This document shows positions 51,845 through 60,461 of a stretch of DNA of 64,000 nt, in pieces. A program made the translations under genes and the position numbers. Source of the stretch: Candidatus Viadribacter manganicus (lineage in GTDB: Bacteria > Pseudomonadota > Alphaproteobacteria > Caulobacterales > Aquidulcibacteraceae); assembly GCF_001679665.1 (NCBI RefSeq), contig NZ_CP013244.1, positions 3,232,980-3,296,979 of the forward strand, given 5' to 3'. The notes under the pieces were generated by a model, which made no database searches, was not told where the DNA came from, and saw only the letters and a list, made by a program, of their open reading frames with translations. Each line of letters starts with the position of its first letter. Position 1 is the stretch's first letter.

Positions 51845-52404
51845 GGGCCGTACGCCACGATCATGGTCGGCGCATGAGAGGCTGGATCCACGAGCAGGCA
51901 TTGCGTCGCCTCCACGGCCGCCGCGTAGCAGATCATCGGCAGATTGCGTGCGCGTAGCATCTCGTAAGTCTCGCGCTCGAACGGCGTGTCATATGCGAAT
52001 GTCGTTGCGCTCTGCGTCAGCGTTGCAACGCCTTCGCGCCATTCGGGGAGTTCGCCCGAATGCATGGTCGAGACGTCGGCCCAGCCGGCCAGAAAGGTGT
52101 CCATTTGCTCGTCGGAAATGGCGGGCGCGCCTTCTGGCGGAATGCCGCCGGCGGTCATGTCGTAATAGGTAGAGGCGAACGTCCACAACGGATTGCCCGC
52201 GCTGTCGCGCGCCACGAAAGTGACGGCAGCCTGCGCGCAAGTGGGCCCTTCTGAGCGCGTTGTGATTGTGTCGGGCGCTCCCTCGGTCGTCCAGTTGATC
52301 TCATGCGTTGCACTTCTCGCGCAACCTGGAGCGTTTGACGCTGCCATGTTCGATTGATTGCAAGCGCTGAGCGCCAGCACGGCCGCGAGCAATACGATAC
52401 GCAT
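51841..52404 (-). CDS. Lipoprotein A of a tandem triplet (first gene)
   Basis: 187 residues from the ATG at 52404. MRIVLLAAVLALSAC is a lipoprotein signal (lipobox LSAC, N at +2). The core has GCARSATHEINWTTEGAPDT, SEGPTCAQAAVTFVARDSAG, PLWTFASTYYD and LPMICYAAAVEATQCLLVDP. Four conserved cysteines suggest two disulfides in the periplasm. It leads the three-gene coupled unit. The patatin gene ends 54 nt upstream on the same strand, so read-through is possible. Confidence 0.78.
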   Translation of the reverse strand: MRIVLLAAVLALSACNQSNMAASNAPGCARSATHEINWTTEGAPDTITTRSEGPTCAQAAVTFVARDSAGNPLWTFASTYYDMTAGGIPPEGAPAISDEQMDTFLAGWADVSTMHSGELPEWREGVATLTQSATTFAYDTPFERETYEMLRARNLPMICYAAAVEATQCLLVDPASHAPTMIVAYGP

Positions 52405-52458
52405 GAAAACGCCTCTGGATTCGGGCGGACCATACAAAACGAGCGCGCGAGCGCTAGC

Positions 52459-54255
52459 CTAATCAGCTGTTTCCAGCGACGACCAACCCGCAAGCGAACC
52501 AATCGTATCTTTCTCGGGCTGTTGGAACAGGCCATGTGGGCGTTGCAGCGCAGCAACCGCCGACTCGTATCCAGCTGTGACCGCATCATCGAAGCGCTTC
52601 CAATCACGCATATCGATGTCGGGCATTTCCGGCGCGATGAGCACGTCAGCGCCAGAGCGGCCCTCCCAGGGATCGATCGTCAACGTCGCTGCGCGCATGA
52701 GCAAGGATGCAATCGGAGGCGGCGATTGCATGCCATGCGCCGCTATCCAGCCGAAGAAGCCGGGCGGAGCGCGGAAGTCTTCGATGTCGATCCCGTCTCG
52801 CCTGGCGACATCGACACCGATGATCGGGCCGCGATGCAGTTCGCGCATCGTATCGACCGGGAAGTTGCGCAGCACCGCGCCGTCCACCAGCAAGCCGTGA
52901 TCGCCATCGACGACAGGCGGCAGGATGCCAGGTAATGCGATCGATGCGCGCAGGGCGCGCCGCAGCAAGCCCCCTCGATGGATGCGTGGGGTGCCGGAAA
53001 CCAGATCGGTGGAGACCGCGTAAAACGGCACTTCCAAATCCTCGATCAGCGTCTCGCCAAAGTTTTCTTCGAGCCGATCATCAACACGTTTGCCGCGTAC
53101 GAGCCCGACGACCGGCAGCACGTAATCCCCGAGCGGATTGGTCTCAACGAAGGCTTTTGAAATCCGCTGCTCAATCTCTTCGTTAGACCAGCCCATCGCG
53201 ACGCAAGCGGCCACCACCGCGCCCATTGAGGTGCCGCCGATGACGTCGAAAGGCAGGCCCGCTTCGCGCAAAGCTCTGACTACGCCGATGTGGGCGTAAG
53301 CGCGGGCCCCGCCGCCGGATAGCACAAGTCCGATCGAACGGCGTGCGATAACACGCGCCAGCCGCGCAGCGTCTTCGTCTTCCAGGCCGCGCCAGTGAAA
53401 GAGGCGCGCAGCATCGCAGGCGACTCGCCATTCGTTGGTGGTCGCCGCCTTCCGATCCATGCCGTGATGCAACAGCACGACGTCAACGAGTCTAAACTGG
53501 CGGGCCGGCGAGGGCTCCTCTGGCGGTAAGATGGGCGTGGAGGGACGTGCATCAGCGCGGGCGAAAAACCAGATGCGATCGGCTTGGCGGATGCAGGTGC
53601 GGAACCAACGTGTGTCGGCAATCGGGGAAACTAGAAATACCGCGTCGTTCTTCTGTTCAAGTGCATCGAACCAAGCGCTGTTCATCCCCTCGCTGGAGAT
53701 CGCCAGCACGTCGGCTTCGGTGATCACCACCGCGCGTGCGCCGAGGCGCTTGAGCGCTGCCTGCAGTGTGCGTGCGCGAAGTTCGATGTCGATCGTCGGC
53801 GATGTTGAGATCATCGCGTAGACTTTGGGGTCGGAGCGCGGGCTTGATTTGCCGGTTGAACGCGCGCGCGCCAGCATGATGCGGGCGATATGCTCCATCA
53901 TCGCCGGGTGTGCGTGCACGAGCAGATCGAAGGCGCCCGGCGGCAATTTCAGAACTTCGCTATCGCGCATAGCGAATACGGCGCCTGAGTGCGGTTCGCG
54001 CGCGATCATCGCCATTTCACCAACCGGTTCGCCCGGACGGATGTAGCCAAGGAGCTGGTGGCCGCCGCGATCGGTTGGCCTAAAGGCGGCAAGCGATCCA
54101 GATACGAGGAAATAAACGCCGTCCGGGGGCTCGCCTGCGGTGATGAGCGGCCAGCCTGCAGGAACCGAGAACCACTCGGCCAGGGCGTCCAACGCCGTCA
54201 GGACGTCAGGTGGGATACCCTCCAGCGGGGTCGCTTCGACGAGGCTCGGCTTCAT
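52459..54255 (-). CDS. Patatin-like phospholipase with N-terminal cyclic-nucleotide-binding domain
   Basis: 598 residues. Residues about 10-130 form a cNMP-binding (cap/CRP-type) domain: WPLITAGEPPDGVYFLVSGS and GEPVGEMAMIAREPHSG. The patatin domain starts near 305: GLVLSGGGARAYAHIGVVRAL (oxyanion loop), nucleophile S343 in GGTSMGAVVAAC, and D458 in LVDGAVLRNFPVD, forming the Ser-Asp dyad. The architecture matches NTE/RssA-like lysophospholipases. Phospholipid hydrolysis could be controlled by a cyclic nucleotide. It is divergent from the TIR gene across 108 nt. Confidence 0.9.
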   Translation of the reverse strand: MKPSLVEATPLEGIPPDVLTALDALAEWFSVPAGWPLITAGEPPDGVYFLVSGSLAAFRPTDRGGHQLLGYIRPGEPVGEMAMIAREPHSGAVFAMRDSEVLKLPPGAFDLLVHAHPAMMEHIARIMLARARSTGKSSPRSDPKVYAMISTSPTIDIELRARTLQAALKRLGARAVVITEADVLAISSEGMNSAWFDALEQKNDAVFLVSPIADTRWFRTCIRQADRIWFFARADARPSTPILPPEEPSPARQFRLVDVVLLHHGMDRKAATTNEWRVACDAARLFHWRGLEDEDAARLARVIARRSIGLVLSGGGARAYAHIGVVRALREAGLPFDVIGGTSMGAVVAACVAMGWSNEEIEQRISKAFVETNPLGDYVLPVVGLVRGKRVDDRLEENFGETLIEDLEVPFYAVSTDLVSGTPRIHRGGLLRRALRASIALPGILPPVVDGDHGLLVDGAVLRNFPVDTMRELHRGPIIGVDVARRDGIDIEDFRAPPGFFGWIAAHGMQSPPPIASLLMRAATLTIDPWEGRSGADVLIAPEMPDIDMRDWKRFDDAVTAGYESAVAALQRPHGLFQQPEKDTIGSLAGWSSLETAD

Positions 54256-54363
54256 GCTTCGCCACAGGATAGGAGCCGATTGTTAAGGCGCAATGAGAAC
54301 AAGTGTGGGTTAGGCGCCGACGCAGGTTTGCGGGCAGGGCGCCGGGGGCCTAAACACCGCCCC

Positions 54364-55554
54364 ATGACCGTATTTCTCGCCCACGCCCCATCCGACCGAC
54401 AAACGGCGGAAGCGCTTGAGACAATTATCGAGCGACGCGGCCAGTTCTGCGAGTTGGACGATGGCCATACCGCTCTCAAGCCTGTCGGCAATGGCGATGC
54501 TTACGTTCTGCTTGTTTCGCAGGCGCTGACGTTCGCGACCGCACGTTTGCGCCTCGAGCAGAGGGCCCTGGATGCATGGGCTCAGGGACGTCTCGTGGTT
54601 GTGAAGCTTGATCACGGGATCGCGCCGGTTGGGCTTCGCGACTTGCCCGCGGTCGATGCGACCTTCGAAGCAGCGCGCGAGTTCAAGTGGAATGAAGTCG
54701 CTGATGCAGTGCGAGACGTTATGCGCTCGCCAGCGGTTGAACAATCCGACGACAGCGCGCCCGCCGACGCTCAGACGCCTGCGGCGCCGCCTGCTCCGGT
54801 GCAAGCCAAAGACTCGGGCGGCGGTGGCGCTCTCGGCGCGGTGTTGTTTCCAATATTGCTGTTGCCCGGTTTGCTCGCCTTCGCCGCAAGCGGTTCGATC
54901 TGGCTGGCAAACCGAATTGGACCGACGCCAGGCGGGTGGCCTGAACTCCTGGCTGGAATAGATGGCTTCGGCGTTCGCTACGGTTTGCCAAGTGGCGTCA
55001 CGCTCTGGCTGTTCGTGGTTTCAATCGGGTTGTTCTTCGCGGTGCTTGGCTTGATCGTTCGCGGCTTCTTCGTGCGCAAGCCGAGTACGGACGCTGCTCC
55101 GCGTCAGCCCCGCAATCCGCACAAGCCGCGAGCGCGTCCGCGTGGCGCAACGCCAAGCGCAGATGCGGTCTTTGTGTCCTACGCGCGCGCCAATGACATG
55201 ATGGTGCTGCCCCTGGTCGAAGGCGCTAAGCGCGCGGGACGCAAGTTCTGGTTGGACCAGCAAGGCATCAGCGCAGGCGACGGCTGGGCCGGTGAAATCG
55301 TGCGTGCGATCAAAGCGGCAGGCGGCGTGGTTGTTATGTGTTCGCAGGCCGCCTTTGAGAGCGATCATGTGAAGCGCGAGATCTATTTGGCCGATCGCTA
55401 CAAAAAGCGGCTGGTGCCGGTCTTTATCGAGCATGCGACACCGCCGGAGGACTTCGAGTATTTCTTTGCGGGGGTTCAGAGCCTAAACCTCTATGACACG
55501 CCGGAAGAAGAGCGCTCAGAAGCGCTGGTCCGGATTTTGGGAGCCGTCGCATGA
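54364..55554 (+). CDS. Membrane protein with two TIR-type domains
   Basis: 396 residues from the ATG at 54364. Residues 1-117 look like a divergent TIR fold (TVFLAHAPSDRQTAEALETI, AYVLLVSQALTF, GRLVVVKLDHG) without an obvious catalytic Glu. A P/A-rich linker, then TM helices at about 153-180 and 209-232. Residues 264-396 form a canonical bacterial TIR: AVFVSYARANDMMVLPLVEG, FWLDQQGISAGDGWAGEIV (candidate catalytic E311), VVVMCSQAAFESDHVKREI. TIR domains can cleave NAD+ or act as scaffolds. Both domains face the cytoplasm if the two TMs form a hairpin. The stop overlaps the enoyl-CoA hydratase start (ATGA). Confidence 0.82.
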   Translation: MTVFLAHAPSDRQTAEALETIIERRGQFCELDDGHTALKPVGNGDAYVLLVSQALTFATARLRLEQRALDAWAQGRLVVVKLDHGIAPVGLRDLPAVDATFEAAREFKWNEVADAVRDVMRSPAVEQSDDSAPADAQTPAAPPAPVQAKDSGGGGALGAVLFPILLLPGLLAFAASGSIWLANRIGPTPGGWPELLAGIDGFGVRYGLPSGVTLWLFVVSIGLFFAVLGLIVRGFFVRKPSTDAAPRQPRNPHKPRARPRGATPSADAVFVSYARANDMMVLPLVEGAKRAGRKFWLDQQGISAGDGWAGEIVRAIKAAGGVVVMCSQAAFESDHVKREIYLADRYKKRLVPVFIEHATPPEDFEYFFAGVQSLNLYDTPEEERSEALVRILGAVA

Positions 55555-56345
55555 GCCTCGAACCGGAACCAGTGCTGCTTGAGGTGTCAGGCGAAGGCAT
55601 CGCCGTGCTCACGCTCAATCGCCCTGCCAAGCGTAACGCGTTCGACGAACTCATGATCGCCAATCTGAGCGAGCATTTCGAGACGCTGAAAGGCGCCGAT
55701 CACGTCCGTGCTGTGTTTGTACGCGGGGCGGGTGAAACCTTTTGTGCAGGCGCCGACATCGACTGGATGAAGCGCGGTGGTGAGCGCACCGAGGCGGATA
55801 ACGAAGCGGACGCGCTTTCACTGGCGCGCATGCTGAAGCACCTGCACGATTTGCCTCAACTGACTGTCGCGCTTGTTCATGGCGCAGCCATGGGCGGCGG
55901 CGCGGGGTTGGTTGCAGCGTGTGATGTGGCCGTTGCGGTCAAGGACGCGAAGTTCCGTTTCAGCGAGGTGCGGCTCGGCCTCACGCCGGCAACGATCTCG
56001 CCTTACGTCGTGGAAGCTATCGGTCCGCGCATGGCGCGTGCGCTATTCGCCACCGGGGAAGCCTTTGACGGCGCCTATGCCGAAAAGATCGGCCTGACCC
56101 AGTACACCGTCGACGATATGGCAGGATTGGCTTCGATGATGGAGCATCTGTCAGGATTGGCGTTGGCCGCTGCGCCGGGCGCCGTGGCTGATTCAAAATC
56201 GCTGGTGCGCTTCCTGGCTGATGAAATTGATGATCGTGTACTGAAGGAAACGGCTCGCCGGATCGCCAAAAGGCGTGCATCATCTGAAGGTCGTGAAGGG
56301 CTCGCCGCGTTTCTTGAGAAGCGCAAGCCGGAGTGGAATTCGTGA
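55551..56345 (+). CDS. Enoyl-CoA hydratase/isomerase, methylglutaconyl-CoA hydratase-like
   Basis: 264 residues. Crotonase motifs: LTLNRPAKRNAFDELM, the oxyanion segments GAGETFCAGADIDWMKR and VHGAAMGGGAGLVAACDVAVA, and FRFSEVRLGLTPATISPYVV. The CAGADIDWMK signature is typical of LiuC (leucine degradation, 3-methylglutaconyl-CoA hydration). No other leucine-degradation gene accompanies it, so the assignment is moderate. Its start overlaps the TIR gene stop and its own stop overlaps the next start (GTGA). Confidence 0.88.
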   Translation: MSLEPEPVLLEVSGEGIAVLTLNRPAKRNAFDELMIANLSEHFETLKGADHVRAVFVRGAGETFCAGADIDWMKRGGERTEADNEADALSLARMLKHLHDLPQLTVALVHGAAMGGGAGLVAACDVAVAVKDAKFRFSEVRLGLTPATISPYVVEAIGPRMARALFATGEAFDGAYAEKIGLTQYTVDDMAGLASMMEHLSGLALAAAPGAVADSKSLVRFLADEIDDRVLKETARRIAKRRASSEGREGLAAFLEKRKPEWNS

Positions 56346-56722
56346 AGCTAAAGCGCGGCCTCAGCCGGATCTGGGCCCACCTTTATCGTGTGAAGCTTGT
56401 GCGTCCGCACATGCCGTTCTGGCGGGTGGTAGTCGAAGCCCGTCTGGACCGCCGTGCGAAGAATTGGCCGAAGCGCTTCGATACAGCCGTTGCGGCAGTT
56501 TATGTTTGGGCGCGCACCATTGAGGAAGCCGAGGGCTTGGCCGCCCTTGCCGTTGAGGGCGAGGGCCTGGAAGCGTTGACCTGCGACGCCAAGAAATGCG
56601 CCCCGGCAGCGGCTCCCAGGCGCGAGCCCGCGGCTGTCGCCCGTGGTGAATTGGGCTTCCTGCCGCGCCTGGACGGCGAAACTGGCGCAGAAGGCCCTTC
56701 TCGGCGCGACGCGCGGGCTTGA
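56342..56722 (+). CDS. Hypothetical basic protein (126 aa)
   Basis: Starts at GTG 56342 overlapping the hydratase stop; a GTG at 56333 is also in frame. The N-terminal half is basic and rich in aromatic residues (RIWAHLYRVKLVRPHMPFWRVVVEARLDRR), the middle is an alpha-helix-like EEAEGLAALAVEGEGLEALTCDAKKC, and the tail is P/R-rich. No TM, no recognised family. Its place in a chain of overlapping genes is the main evidence that it is expressed. Confidence 0.55.
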   Translation: MKLKRGLSRIWAHLYRVKLVRPHMPFWRVVVEARLDRRAKNWPKRFDTAVAAVYVWARTIEEAEGLAALAVEGEGLEALTCDAKKCAPAAAPRREPAAVARGELGFLPRLDGETGAEGPSRRDARA

Positions 56723-56755
56723 TCCTGTCCGCTCCGCGCGGGAAGACTCTGAGCC

Positions 56756-58018
56756 ATGAGCGGGGAAATTGAAGCAGCCGGCGCATTGGCGACGGCAGGC
56801 GCGGTAGGCGCAGCGCTGGAGGGTCGCGAGGGCGGCCCGCGGGGCGGTGGTTCTTGTCCCAATTGCGAGGCGCCGATCGCCGGACGCTTCTGCTCCAATT
56901 GCGGCCAGCACGCGCACCCGAATCGCAAACTCTCCGGCGTCATCGGCGAGTTCATGTACGGGCTTTGGAATTTCGACACCAAAGCCTGGCGTACCGTGCC
57001 GATGTTGATCGTGCGGCCGGGAACGCTCACGCGCAATTACGTCTACGGCAAACGTGCGCGCTACCTGGCGCCGCTGACGATGTTCTTGTTCGCGATCTTC
57101 CTCATGTTCTTCGCCTTCTCGACGATCCAGGCGCCGACGAACATTCGCGACAGTAGCGTTCACATTACGCAGCGCGACTTGGACGAGGCGCGTGCGGGGC
57201 TCGCGGAGGCGCAGACCGAGTTGGCGAATGCGCGCGCGCACCCTGATCCGGATGAGCCCGCCGGCCTCGAAGTGACGCTGGCGGAAAACGCGGTGCGCTT
57301 GGCGCAACAGGAAGTGGATCGATCCGAGCGTCAATTGGCGCAGGCGCAGGCGCGTGAAGCGCGGCGGGCGCAGGCGCGCGCAAACACTCCGGTGCAAGTC
57401 ACCGTCGATCCCTCGCTCTCAACGCCCGCGACGACGGCGGAGGCTCCGGCAACGACAACCGAAGGCGCGGCGCCAACGGCGGATGCGCCGCCCGCAGCCG
57501 CCGATGATACCGGCGACGATGTCGAGACGTGGCAAGACGGGATGCGTGAAGTCGCCGAGAACGACAATTTCGTCGTCTTCGGCAATGCCAATTCAGAACT
57601 GAATGAACGCGTTCGGCGGAAGTTCGCGAACCCCGATCTGGCGCTCTATCAGGTGCAAGATGCGGCCTCGAAGTTCTCTTTCCTGTTGGCGCCGCTCTCG
57701 CTGCCGTTTATCGCGCTGTTGTTTTTGTGGAAGCGCGGCGTGACGCTCTATGACCACATGGCGTACGCGCTTTATGCGTTGGCTTTCGCGGCAATCTTGT
57801 TCTCCGCCGTGGTGCTGTTGGGGGAAATACCCTGGATCAGCTGGGCTTCGGCTTGGCTATTATTGGCGCTGCCCGTGCACATGTACTTCCATCTGAAAGG
57901 AGCGTACGCGCTCGGCTGGTGGTCGGCCGTTTGGCGAACGTTCTTCATGCTCAACTTTGCGTTCATCGTCGCGTCAACGTTTACGGTTCTGGTGATCGTG
58001 TTGGGGCTTGCGGGCTGA
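56756..58018 (+). CDS. DUF3667 membrane protein with N-terminal zinc ribbon
   Basis: 420 residues. Near the N-terminus CPNCEAPIAGRFCSNCGQ is a CxxC...CxxC zinc ribbon, followed by TWRTVP-like AWRTVPMLIVRPGTLTRNYVYGKRARYLAPL, the DUF3667 signature, which enters the first TM. A long helical segment (about residues 140-215, many A, Q, R, E; coiled-coil-like) and a T/P/A-rich linker (about 215-250) precede three to four C-terminal TMs. Function is not known. The stop overlaps the next start (TGATG). Confidence 0.85.
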   Translation: MSGEIEAAGALATAGAVGAALEGREGGPRGGGSCPNCEAPIAGRFCSNCGQHAHPNRKLSGVIGEFMYGLWNFDTKAWRTVPMLIVRPGTLTRNYVYGKRARYLAPLTMFLFAIFLMFFAFSTIQAPTNIRDSSVHITQRDLDEARAGLAEAQTELANARAHPDPDEPAGLEVTLAENAVRLAQQEVDRSERQLAQAQAREARRAQARANTPVQVTVDPSLSTPATTAEAPATTTEGAAPTADAPPAAADDTGDDVETWQDGMREVAENDNFVVFGNANSELNERVRRKFANPDLALYQVQDAASKFSFLLAPLSLPFIALLFLWKRGVTLYDHMAYALYALAFAAILFSAVVLLGEIPWISWASAWLLLALPVHMYFHLKGAYALGWWSAVWRTFFMLNFAFIVASTFTVLVIVLGLAG

Positions 58019-58431
58019 TGCAGAACCCATTCGGCGTTGCAGAATTGATTGAACTCGGCGGCTCGGCGGCCGTCATTCTGCTGATGGTTGTCGTGGCCGC
58101 GGTGCTTGGCTTTCGGATGTCGGCCCGGATCGATGAAGGTGAGCTGGTTCGCCTGGCGGAAGCTGAAGGCGTGCGTGTCGACGGCGCAGTGATCGCACAG
58201 AACGGACGCGCGGCGCTGGCGCGTCTGTCCGACGGTCGGGTCATGGTGGCGCGCGTTATGGGCGCCGATGTGAGCGCGCGTTTCGCATCTGCGAAGGCGG
58301 TGCGTGTGAATGTTGCCGCAAGCCGGCTCAGCGCAACATTTGCAGATGTTGGGTTCCCGCCCCTAAAAATGCGGATCGATGACTTGCCCGCATGGCTGAA
58401 TGAATTCAGTGGCGGAGGAGGCGCCACGTGA
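58018..58431 (+). CDS. Single-TM protein of unknown function (137 aa)
   Basis: Starts at ATG 58018, which shares its A with the DUF3667 stop. One TM (GSAAVILLMVVVAAVLGFRM, about residues 15-34) is followed by a cytoplasmic domain with ARIDEGELVRLAEAEGVRVDGAVIAQNG, ALARLSDGRVMVARVMGADVSARFA and a final PAWLNEFSGGGGAT. The repeated short beta-turn patterns suggest a small beta-rich fold. No family recognised. The stop overlaps the fatty-acid-hydroxylase start (GTGA). Confidence 0.65.
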   Translation: MQNPFGVAELIELGGSAAVILLMVVVAAVLGFRMSARIDEGELVRLAEAEGVRVDGAVIAQNGRAALARLSDGRVMVARVMGADVSARFASAKAVRVNVAASRLSATFADVGFPPLKMRIDDLPAWLNEFSGGGGAT

Positions 58432-59363
58432 CACCCCCGCAAACGCCGTTCGAAATCCCGCCCATCATCACCTATGCGGTGCCTGGCTTTGTTTTGCTAA
58501 TCATCATCGAGATGATCGTGGTGAAGCTGACCAAGAAGGGGCGTTACGAATATCGCGATAGCGCCACGAGCTTGATGATGGGGCTCGGCAATCGCGTGTT
58601 CGGCATCATGTTCGGTGGCTTGGCGCTGCTGGCTTACTTTGCCGTTTATGAGTTCCGCCTCTTCAATCTCGGCTGGACTTGGTCGGTGATGGTTGCGTGC
58701 TTCTTTGCCGAAGATCTCGCCTATTATTGGTTTCACCGGATTGCGCACGAGCGGCGCTTCTTCTGGGCCAGCCACATCATCCATCACTCGTCGCAGCACT
58801 ATAATTTGACAACGGCGCTGCGGCAGACCTGGACCGGCGCGCTTGGGTTGACGTTTATCTTCTGGCTGCCGCTCGTATACCTCGGCTTTCCGCCGCTCAT
58901 GGTGGTGATGTTCTCAGGCATCAGCCTTGTTTATCAATTCTGGATCCACACCGAATTGGTCGGGCGAATGGGGCCGCTCGAGTGGGTGATGAACACGCCG
59001 TCGCATCACCGCGTGCATCATGCGACCAACCCGAAATATCTCGACGCTAATTACGCTGGCGTGCTGATCATCTGGGATCGCCTCTTCGGTACGTTCGTTC
59101 GCGAAGACGATAAAGAGAAGCCGCACTATGGCATCGTGAGTCAGCTGGGGACGTTTAACCCGCTCCGTGTCGCGTTTCACGAATGGCTCGCCATTGCGCG
59201 CGACGTGGCGGGCGCGAAGAAGCTTAGTCACGTGTTGGGATATGTGTTTGGCCCGCCAGGCTGGAGCCCGGATGGCTCGCGAAAAACCAGCGCCTCGATC
59301 AAGGCAGAATGGGCGGCGCGTCAGCAAACTTCGCCTTCGGCGCCGGCAGTCGCGGCGGAGTGA
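58428..59363 (+). CDS. Sterol desaturase / fatty acid hydroxylase superfamily protein
   Basis: 311 residues from a GTG at 58428 overlapping the previous stop. Integral membrane di-iron enzyme with the histidine clusters FHRIAHE, HIIHHSSQHYN and HHRVHHATN; TMs flank them. Members hydroxylate or desaturate lipids, including hopanoids, carotenoids and alkylglycerols. Substrate unknown; the nearby genes do not specify it. A P/A-rich tail ends the protein. Confidence 0.88.
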   Translation: MTPPQTPFEIPPIITYAVPGFVLLIIIEMIVVKLTKKGRYEYRDSATSLMMGLGNRVFGIMFGGLALLAYFAVYEFRLFNLGWTWSVMVACFFAEDLAYYWFHRIAHERRFFWASHIIHHSSQHYNLTTALRQTWTGALGLTFIFWLPLVYLGFPPLMVVMFSGISLVYQFWIHTELVGRMGPLEWVMNTPSHHRVHHATNPKYLDANYAGVLIIWDRLFGTFVREDDKEKPHYGIVSQLGTFNPLRVAFHEWLAIARDVAGAKKLSHVLGYVFGPPGWSPDGSRKTSASIKAEWAARQQTSPSAPAVAAE

Positions 59364-59364
59364 C

Positions 59365-60012
59365 GTGTACGTCCCGGAGCACTTTGCAACGGATGACGCT
59401 GATGCGCTGATCGGGCGCCTTACGCGGCGCTGGGCCGGAGTGTTGGTTACGGTAGATAGCGACGCTGGGCCGGTCGCGACCCATCTGCCCATCTTGTGGG
59501 ATGCGGAAAGTGGGATCGCGATGGGCCACATCGCGCGCGCCAATCCTCAATGGAAGCGTGGCCCTGGCAAAGGCCTGATCGTGCTTGGCGGCGTTGAAGC
59601 GTATGTCACGCCGTCCTGGTATCCCTCGAAGGCGGAGAACGGAAAGACGGTGCCGACTTGGAATTATGAGGCGGTGCATATCACCGGGCAGGTGGAATGG
59701 TTCGAAGACGCTGCGCGCATCGAACGTGTCGTGGCAAAACTTTCCCAACTGCACGAGAGCGGTCGCGCTGAACCTTGGGCGATTGGCGATGCGCCGCGCG
59801 CCTACATCGATGCATTGCTGCGCGGCATTGTTGGCGTTGCGCTGAAGGCTGAGCGCGTCGAAGCAAAGCGAAAGCTCTCGCAAAATAAAAGCGCAGCGGA
59901 TTTTGCGGGCGTTGAACAGGGCTTGGCGGGGAGCCCGGAGCCGATGGCGCAGGAGGTGGCGGCGCTAATGCGCGCTACACGCGCCGTTGCAGATGATCCC
60001 GACGGCAACTAA
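59365..60012 (+). CDS. FMN-binding negative transcriptional regulator-like (PaiB family)
   Basis: 215 residues from a GTG at 59365 (GGAG about five bases upstream), one base after the previous stop. The PaiB/split-barrel pattern is clear: YVPEHFATDDADALIGRL at the start, THLPILWD, GHIARANPQWK, VLGGVEAYVTPSWYPSKAEN and PTWNYEAVHITGQVEW. Bacillus PaiB represses sporulation and protease genes with an FMN-like fold; most homologues have no proven function. Likely cytoplasmic dimer. Confidence 0.85.
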   Translation: MYVPEHFATDDADALIGRLTRRWAGVLVTVDSDAGPVATHLPILWDAESGIAMGHIARANPQWKRGPGKGLIVLGGVEAYVTPSWYPSKAENGKTVPTWNYEAVHITGQVEWFEDAARIERVVAKLSQLHESGRAEPWAIGDAPRAYIDALLRGIVGVALKAERVEAKRKLSQNKSAADFAGVEQGLAGSPEPMAQEVAALMRATRAVADDPDGN

Positions 60013-60026
60013 GTGGGCCGCAGCCA

Positions 60027-60461
60027 ATGACTGTCCATATCGTGAAACTGTGCGTCGGCGCCGATAGCGTTGAAGATCTCGCCGAATGGCAGGTCGGGCA
60101 GCTGAAGCGCGCCAAGAAAGAAAAGTGCAAGATCGTGGCGCCCGTCTGCGGCACGCGGATGTGGCCGAAGCGGATCCAGGACGTGCTTGCGGGTGGTTCT
60201 CTTTACTGGGTCATCAAGGGCGTTGTGACGGTGCGCCAGAAGATCATCGCCATCGATGATGTAACGGACGATCACGGTGAGCGTTGCGGGCTCTATCTGG
60301 ACGCGCATCTCTACCGCACCGTGCCGCAGCCGCGGCGTGCGTTTCAGGGATGGCGTTATCTCGATCCAAAGGATGCGCCCGCCGATCTTGGAGAAGCACA
60401 GGGCGGGGCCGATCTGCCGGAGCATTTGCGCCGGCAATTGGTCGAACTCGGCGCCTGGTAA
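60027..60461 (+). CDS. DUF1489 protein
   Basis: 144 residues. HIVKLCVGADSVEDLAEWQ, VCGTRMWPKRIQDVLAGGSLYWVIKG, VRQKIIAIDDVTDD and CGLYLDAHLYRTVPQPRRAFQGWRYL define this alphaproteobacterial family. No activity is known. It ends the same-strand run that starts with the TIR gene and converges with kynU-like, the two stops being adjacent. Confidence 0.92.
   Translation: MTVHIVKLCVGADSVEDLAEWQVGQLKRAKKEKCKIVAPVCGTRMWPKRIQDVLAGGSLYWVIKGVVTVRQKIIAIDDVTDDHGERCGLYLDAHLYRTVPQPRRAFQGWRYLDPKDAPADLGEAQGGADLPEHLRRQLVELGAW

Noticed and set aside
56348..57397. 349-codon minus-strand open frame
   Set aside because: Overlaps the basic 126-aa protein and DUF3667, which have the zinc ribbon and coupling signals; the reverse product is Arg/Ala-rich without structure.
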